36,015 nucleotides of DNA from Prevotella sp. UBA5379 (lineage in GTDB: Bacteria; Bacteroidota; Bacteroidia; Bacteroidales; Bacteroidaceae): NCBI GenBank assembly GCA_002409785.1, contig DHOX01000045.1, forward strand, positions 30,191 through 66,205. The letters are read 5' to 3'. A model generated the notes under the pieces. That model saw only the letters and a list, made by a program, of their open reading frames with translations, had not been told where the DNA came from and searched no databases. The translations under genes and the position numbers were made by a program. This document shows, piece after piece, positions 7,271-15,123 of the stretch. The stretch's first letter is position 1. Each line of letters opens with the position of its first letter.

Positions 7271-7463
7271 ACTGATTCAACAGGCACCATCCTCTTTCAC
7301 GGTCATCGTCAGCAACCACTGCAAGGGCGCATGGTGCTCTGCCATATCGTCCATTCAGGTAATCCGGATGTACCATACAGATAACCTGGATGCACCATAC
7401 AGATAACCTGGATGCACCATACAGACAAACCGGATGCATATTGATGGCAGGTGATTATGACTA
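7271..7463. repeat. Dispersed intergenic element, copy 1: 22-bp tandem array with arm motifs
   Basis: Three full 22-bp units (7361-7382, 7383-7404, 7405-7426) are followed by a half unit (7427-7438) and preceded by a degenerate one (7339-7360). Units 2 and 3 differ at only the last base. Each carries ATGYACCATA on plus, that is TATGGTGCAT on minus. Flanks hold TCACGGTCATCGTCA (7297-7311) and, on minus, AGTCATAATCAC (7462-7451). Both have close relatives in the element at 28485-28700. There are no spacers, so it is not CRISPR. The array fills most of the gap between argH and the tRNA promoter and may lie in the argH 3' UTR. Confidence 0.65.
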
Positions 7464-7530
7464 CCCCCATCAAAGAAAGGAAGTCAAGTTTCCCTAAAAG
7501 CACATTCCTCAGCAAAAAGTCCTCAATTCA

Positions 7531-7562
7531 TTTGGCATTTCAAAGATTTAGCTCTATCTTTG
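7531..7562 (+). promoter_or_regulatory. Promoter of the tRNA-Gly/tRNA-Leu pair
   Basis: TTTG (7531-7534), exactly 20 bases, then TATCTTTG (7555-7562) is a perfect Bacteroidota promoter, 33 bases before the tRNA-Gly gene. The other strong tRNA promoter in the window (35854-35884) has the same -7 box. Confidence 0.8.
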
Positions 7563-7595
7563 CAATCGTTATGTGATATTCAGTCATGACGAGAG

Positions 7596-7668
7596 GCGGC
7601 AATAGCTCAGTTGGTAGAGCGCGACCTTGCCAAGGTCGAGGTCGCGGGTCCGAGTCCCGTTTGCCGCT
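7596..7668 (+). tRNA. tRNA-Gly (anticodon GCC)
   Basis: The 73-base gene folds as a full cloverleaf. The acceptor GCGGCAA (7596-7602) pairs with TTGCCGC (7661-7667), with discriminator T at 7668. The D-arm contains AGCTCAGTTGGTAGAGC. The anticodon arm is ACCTTGCCAAGGT, giving GCC, which reads GGC and GGT. The T-arm is GCGGGTCCGAGTCCCGT. CCA is not encoded. tRNA-Leu follows after 19 bases and is probably co-transcribed. Confidence 0.95.
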
Positions 7669-7687
7669 CACATTCCCGATTCCGGGA

Positions 7688-7773
7688 GCCGCAATGGTGG
7701 AATTGGTAGACACGAGGGACTTAAAATCCCTTGGCCAGAAATGGCTGTACGGGTTCGAGTCCCGTTCGCGGCA
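7688..7773 (+). tRNA. tRNA-Leu (anticodon TAA)
   Basis: This class II tRNA has 86 bases and a long variable arm (TGGCCAGAAATGGCTG). The anticodon arm AGGGA-CTTAAAA-TCCCT gives TAA, reading TTA and TTG. The T-arm is ACGGGTTCGAGTCCCGT. The acceptor stem starts GCCGCAA and ends CGCGGC before discriminator A, with one mismatch at the sixth pair. CCA is not encoded. Confidence 0.93.
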
Positions 7774-7829
7774 CTTCTTAAATCATCAACTAAAGATCCC
7801 TGTTTTCAAGGATCAGTGAGGGTAAATAC

Positions 7830-8837
7830 ATGAGACGAGCAGCATACACCCTTTTCTTTATTCTGACCTGCTTGCTCACCTCCTGCGGTGTGAGCAAGGG
7901 TCACTTCAAATTAGAAGGCCGCATCCTTCATATCAATCAGGGGGAGTTGTACGTTTACAGCCTGGACGGAGGCACCATCGGGATGGATACCATCAAGATT
8001 CAGGGCGGACGTTTCGCTTACGAGATTCCTCTGAAGGAAAAAGCCATATTGATGCTCGTTTTCCCCAATTTTTCCCAGCAGCCTATTTTCGCCCAATCCG
8101 GAAAGTCCGTTGAGATCAGTGCTGATGCGTCCAAATTAAAAGAGATGAAAGTCACCGGGACAAAAGATAATCAACTGATGACCAGTTTTCGGCAAGAAAT
8201 CGAAAATGCTTCCCCACCGCAGGCCAAGCACTATGCAGAGCAGTTTATCAAGGATCATCCCACCTCCCAGGTGGGTACCTACCTCGTTCAGAAATATTTT
8301 ATCCAGGACCCACAGCCTGACTACACCAAAGCGATGAATTTGACGGGGCTGATGCTGAGAGCCCAAGGGAAAAATGGGACACTGGTCCGTATCCGGGAAA
8401 AGATCAGCAGTCTTGAAGCTACACAGGCAGGACGCCAACTGCCCCGTTTTAAGGCCACAGACATGAACGGTGGTGCTGTCACAAGCACCACTCTTGCGCA
8501 TTCCCCATACGCCATGATCATCGTCTGGGCCACGTGGAATGACGAGAGTCAGCAGATGTTGCGGCAAGTCAATGCCTTCCGCCGCCGTAGTGGCGGTAAA
8601 CTGCAAGTAGTCAGCATCTCCATTGATGCCAGCAGGCAGGACTGTACAAATTCCCTGAAGAATGACACCATCTCATGGCCCAATATCTGGGACGGGCAGA
8701 TGCTCGAAAACAAGACCCTGCTGAAGTTGGGGCTCACTGATGTTCCCGATAACCTGCTATTGAAAAGAGGCCGTGTCATCGCACGCGGCATCAAGATCAG
8801 TCAGATCAACAGCCAACTCAAGAAACTGGTAAAATGA
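7830..8837 (+). CDS. Lipoprotein with DUF4369-like and degenerate thioredoxin-fold domains
   Basis: The 335-residue protein starts with a lipoprotein signal (charged MRRAAY, hydrophobic core, lipobox LLTSC with Cys19), so it should be lipid-anchored at the envelope. Residues about 25-115 look like a DUF4369 beta domain (KLEGRILHINQGELYVYSLDG). Residues about 205-335 resemble a TlpA/ResA thioredoxin fold: FKATDMNGG, then IVWATWNDESQQM where such proteins normally have WCxxC, and a cis-proline-like VPDNLLL. The redox cysteines are absent, so thiol-disulfide exchange by this motif is unlikely and a binding or structural role is more probable. A second protein of the same plan is at 17839-19020. 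It starts 56 bases after tRNA-Leu and lies 43 bases before yifB. Confidence 0.78.
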   Translation: MRRAAYTLFFILTCLLTSCGVSKGHFKLEGRILHINQGELYVYSLDGGTIGMDTIKIQGGRFAYEIPLKEKAILMLVFPNFSQQPIFAQSGKSVEISADASKLKEMKVTGTKDNQLMTSFRQEIENASPPQAKHYAEQFIKDHPTSQVGTYLVQKYFIQDPQPDYTKAMNLTGLMLRAQGKNGTLVRIREKISSLEATQAGRQLPRFKATDMNGGAVTSTTLAHSPYAMIIVWATWNDESQQMLRQVNAFRRRSGGKLQVVSISIDASRQDCTNSLKNDTISWPNIWDGQMLENKTLLKLGLTDVPDNLLLKRGRVIARGIKISQINSQLKKLVK

Positions 8838-8880
8838 TCTTAACAGGCCGGAATGGTCTGGAAAAAGTTGCCTTATATCT

Positions 8881-10434
8881 ATGCTTATAAAAACATTCTG
8901 TGCCGCGGTCAACGGACTTGAAGTGACCACGGTAACCATCGAAGTCAGTATTACAAGAGGTGTACAGTTTCATCTCACCGGTCTGGGAGATGAAGCTGTA
9001 AGAGAAAGCCGCGACCGCATCGCTGCCGCCTTGCAATACAACGGATTCAAGTTTCCCATCGCAGACATTACCATTAATATGGCTCCGGCAGACCTGAAGA
9101 AGGAAGGCAGCAGCTTCGACCTCCCCCTGGCCATCGGAATTCTCGCCGCCAATGAGAACATGAGTGGTGACCGGCTGAAGGACTATATGCTTGTGGGAGA
9201 ATTGAGCCTTGACGGGAAGCTCCAGCCCGTCAAGGGAGCACTGCCCATTGCCATCAAAGCCCGGGCAGAACATTTCAAGGGTCTGATCCTACCCCGCCAG
9301 AATGTCCGGGAAGCGGCTGTAGTCAACCACCTGGACGTCTACGGGATGGATCATATCATGGAAGTGATCCGATTTCTAGACGGGCAGCAGGACATTGAAC
9401 CAACCATCATTGACACCCGGAAAGAATTTTATGAGAACCAAAGTCATTTTGACCTCGACTACGCAGACGTCCGCGGGCAGGAAAGCGTAAAGCGTGCCCT
9501 GGAAGTAGCTGCCGCAGGAGGACATAACCTTATTATGATCGGCCCCCCGGGGAGCGGCAAGTCGATGATGGCCAAGCGGCTGCCCTCCATCCTTCCACCC
9601 CTGTCACTCGCCGAGAGTCTGGAGACGACCCAGATCCATTCCATTGCCGGGAAACTGGGGCGTCAGATCTCCCTCATCTCCCAACGGCCTTTCCGCTCCC
9701 CCCATCACACCATTTCAGAAGTTGCCCTTGTCGGCGGAGGCACTAACCCGATGCCCGGAGAGATCTCCCTGGCACACAACGGAGTACTCTTCTGTGATGA
9801 ACTGCCGGAGTTTAACAAGCACACCCTGGAAGTCCTGCGGCAGCCCCTGGAAGACCGGACCATCACCATCAGCCGGTCCAAGTATACCATCACCTATCCC
9901 TGTTCGTTCATGTTCGTAGCCAGCATGAATCCCTGCCCCTGCGGCTATTACGGTGATCCCACCCACCACTGCGTATGTACTCCAGGACAGATCCAGCGCT
10001 ATATGAACAAGATCAGCGGGCCACTGCTGGACCGGATAGACATCCAGTGCTCCATCACCCCGGTGCCCTTTCAGGAAATCAGCAAGGCTGCCCCGGGAGA
10101 GCCCAGCGCAGAGATCCGCAGGCGCGTCATCGCCGCCCGTGCCATCCAGACCGAACGGTTCACGGATGTCCCCGGCATACATTGCAATGCCCAGATGAGT
10201 GAACGGATGATCCATCAGTATGCTGAGCCAGATGAAGAAGGACTGGCCCTGCTGCGTACGGCCATGGACAAACTCAGCCTCAGCGCCCGTGCTTACAGCA
10301 GGATCCTGAAGGTTGCCCGGACCATTGCCGACTTAGGGTCAAGTGAGACCGTCAGACCCGAGCATCTGGCAGAAGCAATCTCCTACCGCGAGTTAGACCG
10401 GGGGGACTGGGCAGAAAGAGGCTTCTCCCTTTGA
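8881..10434 (+). CDS. yifB: YifB/ComM family AAA+ ATPase (Mg-chelatase-like)
   Basis: ComM-type proteins are hexameric helicases that promote branch migration during integration of foreign DNA in transformation. The 517-residue protein shows the full family plan. The N-terminal Lon-protease-like (ChlI) domain (1-170) includes VNGLEVTTVTIEVSITRGVQFHLTGL broken into strands. The AAA+ core has Walker A GPPGSGKSMMAKR (from residue 221) and Walker B FCDELPEF (about 304). The family's cysteine cluster CPCGYYGDPTHHCVC sits near 352-366, and the C-terminal Mg-chelatase region ends with SARAYSRILKVARTIADL. The start at 8881 follows TTATATCT without an evident RBS. ComF at 3793-4491 is another competence-associated gene. 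Confidence 0.92.
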   Translation: MLIKTFCAAVNGLEVTTVTIEVSITRGVQFHLTGLGDEAVRESRDRIAAALQYNGFKFPIADITINMAPADLKKEGSSFDLPLAIGILAANENMSGDRLKDYMLVGELSLDGKLQPVKGALPIAIKARAEHFKGLILPRQNVREAAVVNHLDVYGMDHIMEVIRFLDGQQDIEPTIIDTRKEFYENQSHFDLDYADVRGQESVKRALEVAAAGGHNLIMIGPPGSGKSMMAKRLPSILPPLSLAESLETTQIHSIAGKLGRQISLISQRPFRSPHHTISEVALVGGGTNPMPGEISLAHNGVLFCDELPEFNKHTLEVLRQPLEDRTITISRSKYTITYPCSFMFVASMNPCPCGYYGDPTHHCVCTPGQIQRYMNKISGPLLDRIDIQCSITPVPFQEISKAAPGEPSAEIRRRVIAARAIQTERFTDVPGIHCNAQMSERMIHQYAEPDEEGLALLRTAMDKLSLSARAYSRILKVARTIADLGSSETVRPEHLAEAISYRELDRGDWAERGFSL

Positions 10435-10597
10435 CCAGACAAGAGAGGGCCAGGGATAAGTCCCCTTCTCCTGACCTCCCCCTTCACATTCCAGGAAACG
10501 CTCTCCCCTCTGTCAGAGGACTTTACACAATGATAGCCTTTATCCCGGCATGGCACTCCACTTCTTCTCCATGCCCGCAAAAAACAATCAATTTATT

Positions 10598-10627
10598 TTG
10601 TTCTCCGCCCAATTTATAGTAATTTTG
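10598..10627 (+). promoter_or_regulatory. Promoter of metG
   Basis: TTG (10598-10600), 19 bases, then TAATTTTG (10620-10627) gives a good Bacteroidota promoter, 26 bases before the metG ATG. The rest of the gap 10435-10597 shows no other clear element. Confidence 0.7.
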
Positions 10628-10653
10628 CACAAAAGAGTAAAAAAGATAAGTTC

Positions 10654-12717
10654 ATGGAAGAAAAGAAATTCAAGCGTACCCTCGTGACGGCGGCACTCCC
10701 CTACGCCAACGGCGGTGTGCATATCGGTCATCTGGCCGGTGTTTACGTCCCCGCAGATATTTATGTAAGGTATCTCCGTCTGAAGAAGCAGGAGGTCTGC
10801 TTCATCGGAGGAAGTGATGAGCATGGTGTACCCATCACCATACGTGCCAAGAAGGAAGGCTGCTCGCCTCAGGATATCTGCGACCGTTACCATCGGCTGA
10901 TAAAAGATTCCTTCCAGGAATTCGGCATCAGTTTTGACATCTACAGTCGTACGACCTCAAAAATCCACAACCAGTTTGCCAGCGATTTCTTCAGGAAACT
11001 GTATGATGATGGCAAGTTGATTGAGAAAGAGAGCGAGCAATATTATGACGAAGAGGCCCATCAGTTTCTCGCCGACCGCTATATCATGGGGGAATGTCCC
11101 CATTGCCATAACAAGAACGCCTACGGCGACCAGTGTGAAGCCTGCGGCAGTGACCTGAGTCCGATGGAACTGATCAACCCGCATTCGACCATCAGCGGCA
11201 GCAAACCGGTCCTCAAGAAGACCAAAAACTGGTACCTGCCGCTGAACGAATATCAGGCTTGGTTGAAGAAATGGATACTGGAAGGCCATAAGGAATGGCG
11301 GTCCAACGTGTACGGCCAATGCAAGAGTTGGCTGGATATGGACCTCCAGCCACGAGCCATGACCCGTGACCTCGACTGGGGAATTCCTGTGCCTATCAAG
11401 GGCGCAGAGGGAAAAGTCCTCTATGTCTGGTTTGACGCTCCTATCGGTTACATCAGTAACACGGTAGAGCTCTGTCAGAAAGAGCCTGAGAAGTTTGGCA
11501 ACTGGGAAAAATGGTGGAAGAACCCCGATACCCGCCTGATCCATTTCATCGGCAAGGACAACATCGTCTTCCACTGCCTGATCTTCCCGACGATGCTGAA
11601 GGCCCACGGCGGCTATATCCTGCCGGATAACGTGCCTGCAAACGAATTCCTGAACCTGGAGAACCAGAAAATCTCCACCTCCCGCAACTGGGCTGTCTGG
11701 CTGGATGAATACCTGAAGGATTTCCCCGGCAAGCAGGATGTCCTGAGATATGTTCTCACGGCCAATGCCCCGGAGACGAAAGACAATAACTTCACCTGGA
11801 AGGATTTCCAGGAACGAAACAATTCTGAGCTCGTGGCCATCTATGGCAACTTCGTCAACCGTGCCCTCCAACTGACCAAGAAATACTGGGACGGCGTCGT
11901 CCCTGAATGCGGCGTACTGCAGGAAGTAGACCAGAGAACGATCAGGGAATTCAAGGATGTACAGGAGAAAATGGAAGGCTACCTGGACCACTTCAAGTTC
12001 CGTGAAGCCCAGAAAGAAGCGATGAACCTCGCACGTATCGGCAATAAATACATTACGGAGTGTGAGCCATGGAAAGTGTGGAAAGAAGACCAGAAGCGTG
12101 TGGAGACCATTCTCTATATCTCCCTGCAACTCGTCGCTAACCTCGCCATTGCCTTCGAACCATTCCTGCCGTTCTCCTCTGAAAAACTCCGCAAGATGAT
12201 CGGTATGGAGCACTTCGAATGGAACCAACTAGGCAGCACGGACCTGCTCAAACCTGGACATCAGATCGGAGAGATCCAGCTCCTCTTTGAGAAAATTGAC
12301 GACGAAGCCATCGAGGCCCAGTTGCAAAAACTGGAGAACACGAAGAAAGCCAATGAAGCCAAAGCCTATAAAGCGGAGCCAGTCAAGACCCCCTGCACTA
12401 TAGAAGACTTCGACAAACTCGATATTCGCGTAGGGCATATCAAAGACTGCCAAAAGGTCAAGAAGTCCAGCAAACTCCTCCAGTTTACCATAGACGACGG
12501 GCAAGGGAAAGACCGCACCATCCTCTCAGGAATCGCCAGGTTCTATAAACCGGAAGACCTGAAAGGCAAAGATGTCCTCTTCATTGCCAATCTGCCCCCA
12601 CGGAAGATGATGGGTATAGAAAGCCAGGGGATGATTCTTTCCGCACTCGATGCTGACAACCGTCTGGCCGTTACGACCATTCTGGATCAGGTCAAACCCG
12701 GGAGCAAAGTATGTTAG
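10654..12717 (+). CDS. metG: MetG: methionyl-tRNA synthetase with C-terminal tRNA-binding domain
   Basis: MetG charges tRNA-Met with methionine. The 687-residue protein has the class I HIGH region as PYANGGVHIGHLAG (about 14-27) and a zinc knuckle CPHCHNKNAYGDQCEACG (about 148-165). The KMSKS-equivalent loop is KISTS (about 339-343), a variant common in this enzyme group. The anticodon-binding helical domain follows. The extra C-terminal Trbp111/EMAP-like domain (from about 585, FDKLDIRVGHIKDCQKV to the end) improves tRNA binding and dimerises the enzyme. A promoter lies 26 bases upstream. An elongator tRNA-Met, a substrate of this enzyme, is encoded at 35915-35988. Confidence 0.96.
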   Translation: MEEKKFKRTLVTAALPYANGGVHIGHLAGVYVPADIYVRYLRLKKQEVCFIGGSDEHGVPITIRAKKEGCSPQDICDRYHRLIKDSFQEFGISFDIYSRTTSKIHNQFASDFFRKLYDDGKLIEKESEQYYDEEAHQFLADRYIMGECPHCHNKNAYGDQCEACGSDLSPMELINPHSTISGSKPVLKKTKNWYLPLNEYQAWLKKWILEGHKEWRSNVYGQCKSWLDMDLQPRAMTRDLDWGIPVPIKGAEGKVLYVWFDAPIGYISNTVELCQKEPEKFGNWEKWWKNPDTRLIHFIGKDNIVFHCLIFPTMLKAHGGYILPDNVPANEFLNLENQKISTSRNWAVWLDEYLKDFPGKQDVLRYVLTANAPETKDNNFTWKDFQERNNSELVAIYGNFVNRALQLTKKYWDGVVPECGVLQEVDQRTIREFKDVQEKMEGYLDHFKFREAQKEAMNLARIGNKYITECEPWKVWKEDQKRVETILYISLQLVANLAIAFEPFLPFSSEKLRKMIGMEHFEWNQLGSTDLLKPGHQIGEIQLLFEKIDDEAIEAQLQKLENTKKANEAKAYKAEPVKTPCTIEDFDKLDIRVGHIKDCQKVKKSSKLLQFTIDDGQGKDRTILSGIARFYKPEDLKGKDVLFIANLPPRKMMGIESQGMILSALDADNRLAVTTILDQVKPGSKVC

Positions 12718-12749
12718 ATGGTCTCCTGCATCTCCTTGCAGGAAACCAT
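12718..12749 (+). terminator. Hairpin after metG
   Basis: ATGGT (12718-12722) with ACCAT (12745-12749) and CCTGCA (12725-12730) with TGCAGG (12737-12742) form a two-part stem starting right after the metG stop. No T-run follows, so it is a weak or Rho-dependent terminator, or a stability hairpin. Confidence 0.45.
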
Positions 12750-12790
12750 TCCCAAAGGAAATATCCTTTATTTAACAATAATCATCCATC

Positions 12791-14179
12791 ATGAAAAAAA
12801 GAAATTTACTATTTGGTTCATTTCTGCTTATAGCTCTCTCCCTGTCCGCGCAGACCGCCCGTAAGTTCACACTGAACATCACCGCAGACGGAACGTCAAC
12901 ACTGACCTGTTACCTGGCTGACCACCCTACGGGAAGAGCCGTTGTCGACTGTCCCGGGGGAGGTTACGTATGGCTGTCCATGGACAGCGAAGGCCACGAC
13001 TGGGCCGGTTATTTCAACCAGAAGGGAATCAGCTATTTCGTGTTGAAATACCGCATGCCGAAAGGCAACCGCCAGTTGCCCGTCAGTGATGCCGAAAATG
13101 CCATGCGGCTCGTCCGTGACTCCGCCAGTCAATGGAAGATCAATCCCTACGACGTAGGCATCATGGGATTCTCCGCCGGAGGGCACCTAGCCTCTACCGT
13201 AAGCACCCACGCCGACTATGCTGCCCGTCCTGATTTCTCCCTCCTTTTCTATCCGGTCATCACGATGGGGAGAGGCACCCATGAAGGGTCGAAAGACAAT
13301 TTCCTCGGACCATCACCCAATGCACAGTTAGTCAAAGCCTACTCTAACGAGAAACAGGTACGGGCACACCTCACCCCTCCTGCTGTCATCTTCCTTGCCA
13401 ATGACGATGATATTGTGCCCCCCGTTGAAAACGGCGTAGCCTACTACACCGCGATGCGGGAGGCAGGCAACGACTGCTCACTCTATATCTATCCCACCGG
13501 CGGTCACGGATTCGGCTTCAATCCACACTTCACTTATCATGAACAAGTGCTGAACGACCTCTCCGAATGGCTGTCAACTCATCCCACACCACCCATGAAT
13601 GCCATCCGTGTAGCCTGCATCGGCAACAGCATCACCGATGGGGCAGGCATTGACATGAGTTCAGAGAAAGGCTATCCCGCCTGTCTGCAGAAAGATCTGG
13701 GAACAGGATACCTCGTGAAGAACTTCGGGGTAAGCGGACGGACAATGCTCAACAGAGGCGATCATCCCTACATGAAAGAGTTAGCGTGGAAGGATGCCCT
13801 GGCATTTGACCCCGAGATCGTTATCATAAAATTAGGCACCAACGACTCCAAGCCGGAGAACTGGCGTTATGGTCAGGATTTCAGGAAAGACATGCAGCAG
13901 ATGGTTGACTCACTCAAATCCCTGCCCAGTCATCCGACGATCTATCTTGCGACCCCTATCCCCGCATTCAAGCCGAGTTGGAACATCAATGACAGCGTCA
14001 TCACGAAAGGGATCATTCCAGTGATCCGGAAGCTCGGACGGAAGAACCATTGTAAGATGCTTGACCTCCACACCTTGTTCTCCCCATACGCCAGTCTGAT
14101 GCAGCAGGACGGTATCCACCCCACCGCCCAAGGTGCTACCCAACTGGCTAAGATCATTGCCGCAGGAATAAAGGAATGA
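12791..14179 (+). CDS. Secreted two-domain esterase: alpha/beta-hydrolase fused to SGNH/GDSL hydrolase
   Basis: A signal peptide (MKKRNLLFGSFLLIALSLSAQ, residues 1-about 20, with cleavage near SAQ) sends this 462-residue protein to the periplasm or beyond. Domain 1 (about 22-265) is an acetyl-esterase-like alpha/beta hydrolase. It has the oxyanion region CPGGGY, nucleophile elbow GFSAGGH (Ser about 128), DDDIVPP (acid) and GGHGFGF (catalytic His). Domain 2 (about 270-462) is an SGNH hydrolase with block I GNSITDG (Ser about 280), block III GTNDS (about 350) and block V DGIHPT (about 440). Both active sites look complete. Such fusions usually remove acetyl or other ester groups from plant polysaccharides. 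The substrate is not readable, and no glycosidase lies nearby. Another esterase-like enzyme is at 19054. Confidence 0.85.
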   Translation: MKKRNLLFGSFLLIALSLSAQTARKFTLNITADGTSTLTCYLADHPTGRAVVDCPGGGYVWLSMDSEGHDWAGYFNQKGISYFVLKYRMPKGNRQLPVSDAENAMRLVRDSASQWKINPYDVGIMGFSAGGHLASTVSTHADYAARPDFSLLFYPVITMGRGTHEGSKDNFLGPSPNAQLVKAYSNEKQVRAHLTPPAVIFLANDDDIVPPVENGVAYYTAMREAGNDCSLYIYPTGGHGFGFNPHFTYHEQVLNDLSEWLSTHPTPPMNAIRVACIGNSITDGAGIDMSSEKGYPACLQKDLGTGYLVKNFGVSGRTMLNRGDHPYMKELAWKDALAFDPEIVIIKLGTNDSKPENWRYGQDFRKDMQQMVDSLKSLPSHPTIYLATPIPAFKPSWNINDSVITKGIIPVIRKLGRKNHCKMLDLHTLFSPYASLMQQDGIHPTAQGATQLAKIIAAGIKE

Positions 14180-14218
14180 GACTAACTGATCACCAGCCGG
14201 CAGACTGCCGCAAACACA

Positions 14219-14251
14219 GAAAAAGGCGAACCACAGAGGTCCGCCTTTTTC
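14219..14251. terminator. Bidirectional terminator between esterase and rubrerythrin
   Basis: GAAAAAGGCGAACC (14219-14232) pairs with GGTCCGCCTTTTTC (14238-14251), with one A-C mismatch and loop ACAGA. Poly-A on one arm and poly-T on the other make it work in both directions, as expected between convergent genes. Confidence 0.85.
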
Positions 14252-14254
14252 ATT

Positions 14255-14277
14255 GAATGCCTGACAGACAGGCATTC
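14255..14277. repeat. Second hairpin in the convergent gap
   Basis: GAATGCCTG (14255-14263) and CAGGCATTC (14269-14277) pair perfectly around ACAGA, the same five-base loop as the neighbouring terminator. It lies 16 bases past the rubrerythrin stop codon on minus. Confidence 0.7.
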
Positions 14278-14292
14278 CAAACAAGGTTACAA

Positions 14293-14835
14293 TCAATAAT
14301 TTCGAGCATCAATCTCAAAGAAGCTCTGCGGATGGCCACAAACCGGGCAAACCCCAGGAGCCTTAGGACCGATTACGATATGTCCACAGTTACGGCATTT
14401 CCAGATCTTGTCACCATCCTTAGAGAAGACCACATCATGCTTGACATTATCCAGCAGCTTCAAGTAACGCTCCTCATGATGCTTCTCGATGGCACCGACC
14501 ATCTCAAACTTAGCAGCGATCTCGGTGAAGCCCTCTTCACGAGCCTCCTTGGCCATACGAGGATACATATCCGTCCATTCATAGTGCTCACCGTCAGCAC
14601 AAATCTGAAGATTAGTAGCGGTATCCTTCAAATCACCACCCTGAAGGTATTTATACCAGATCTTAGCATGTTCCCTCTCATTATTAGCCGTCTCCTCAAA
14701 GAGAGCGCCTATTTGCTCATACCCATCCTTACGAGCCTTGGAAGCGAAGAAAGTATACCTGTTACGAGCCTGTGATTCACCTGCGAAAGCATCCTGCAGG
14801 TTCTTTTCTGTTTTTGTACCTTTTAAGTTTTTCAT
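14293..14835 (-). CDS. rbr: Rubrerythrin
   Basis: Rubrerythrins reduce hydrogen peroxide in the cytosol of anaerobes with a diiron centre fed by a rubredoxin-type iron. The 180-residue protein has the ferritin-like four-helix domain: FAGESQARNRYTFFASKA with iron-ligand Glu20, ETANNEREHAKIW with Glu and His ligands near 50-56, and EKHHEERYLKLL further on. The C-terminal rubredoxin domain has CRNCG and CPVCG. Fe-ligand residues look intact. The gene is monocistronic between a shared terminator and its own promoter at 14884-14914. Peroxide control is common for this family, but I cannot point to an operator. Confidence 0.94.
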   Translation of the reverse strand: MKNLKGTKTEKNLQDAFAGESQARNRYTFFASKARKDGYEQIGALFEETANNEREHAKIWYKYLQGGDLKDTATNLQICADGEHYEWTDMYPRMAKEAREEGFTEIAAKFEMVGAIEKHHEERYLKLLDNVKHDVVFSKDGDKIWKCRNCGHIVIGPKAPGVCPVCGHPQSFFEIDARNY

Positions 14836-14883
14836 AATGTTTTATTTATAATATATATGATCGTCCCTTATCAGGACTTTGTG

Positions 14884-14914
14884 CAAATATATAAATAAAA
14901 AAGGAAAGGAGCAA
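14884..14914 (-). promoter_or_regulatory. Promoter of rubrerythrin
   Basis: On minus TTG (14914-14912) and TATATTTG (14891-14884) are exactly 20 bases apart. The leader to the ATG is about 48 bases and AT-rich. Confidence 0.75.
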
Positions 14915-15047
14915 GAAGAATATGTATAATATTTAATCTTTTTAGAATTACAAACAAAAACGGCCCCATAGTCCTATCTCACCGATCATCGCAACTACGC
15001 TGATCAGGTTTCCCAAAGGAGGAAGGTCTCCTGTTGAAAACCAGAAA

Positions 15048-15076
15048 GGCCCCGCAAAACAAATATTTGCGAGGCC
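15048..15076 (-). terminator. Terminator of pnp
   Basis: GGCCCCGCAAA (15048-15058) and TTTGCGAGGCC (15066-15076) form an 11-pair stem with one G-U pair and a 7-base loop. On minus it is followed by TTTCTGGTTTTC. A second imperfect hairpin lies directly after the pnp stop (about 15092-15119). Confidence 0.7.
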
Positions 15077-15123
15077 CTTGCTTATTTTCGTTCCGTCCTT
15101 CCCGGAGAAGGACGACGGATCAA

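Noticed and set aside
7339..7438. Possible CRISPR array
   Set aside because: The repeats abut each other with no spacers, the period is only 22, and no cas gene is in the window.
7586..7833. Plus-strand ORFs of 77 and 68 residues
   Set aside because: They translate the tRNA-Gly and tRNA-Leu genes.
11660..11690. KISTS instead of KMSKS in MetG as a defect
   Set aside because: Such variation of the loop is known in class I synthetases, and all other motifs are intact.
10957..12228. 423-residue minus-strand ORF
   Set aside because: It is a shadow of metG, an effect of codon bias; no start signal or known motif.
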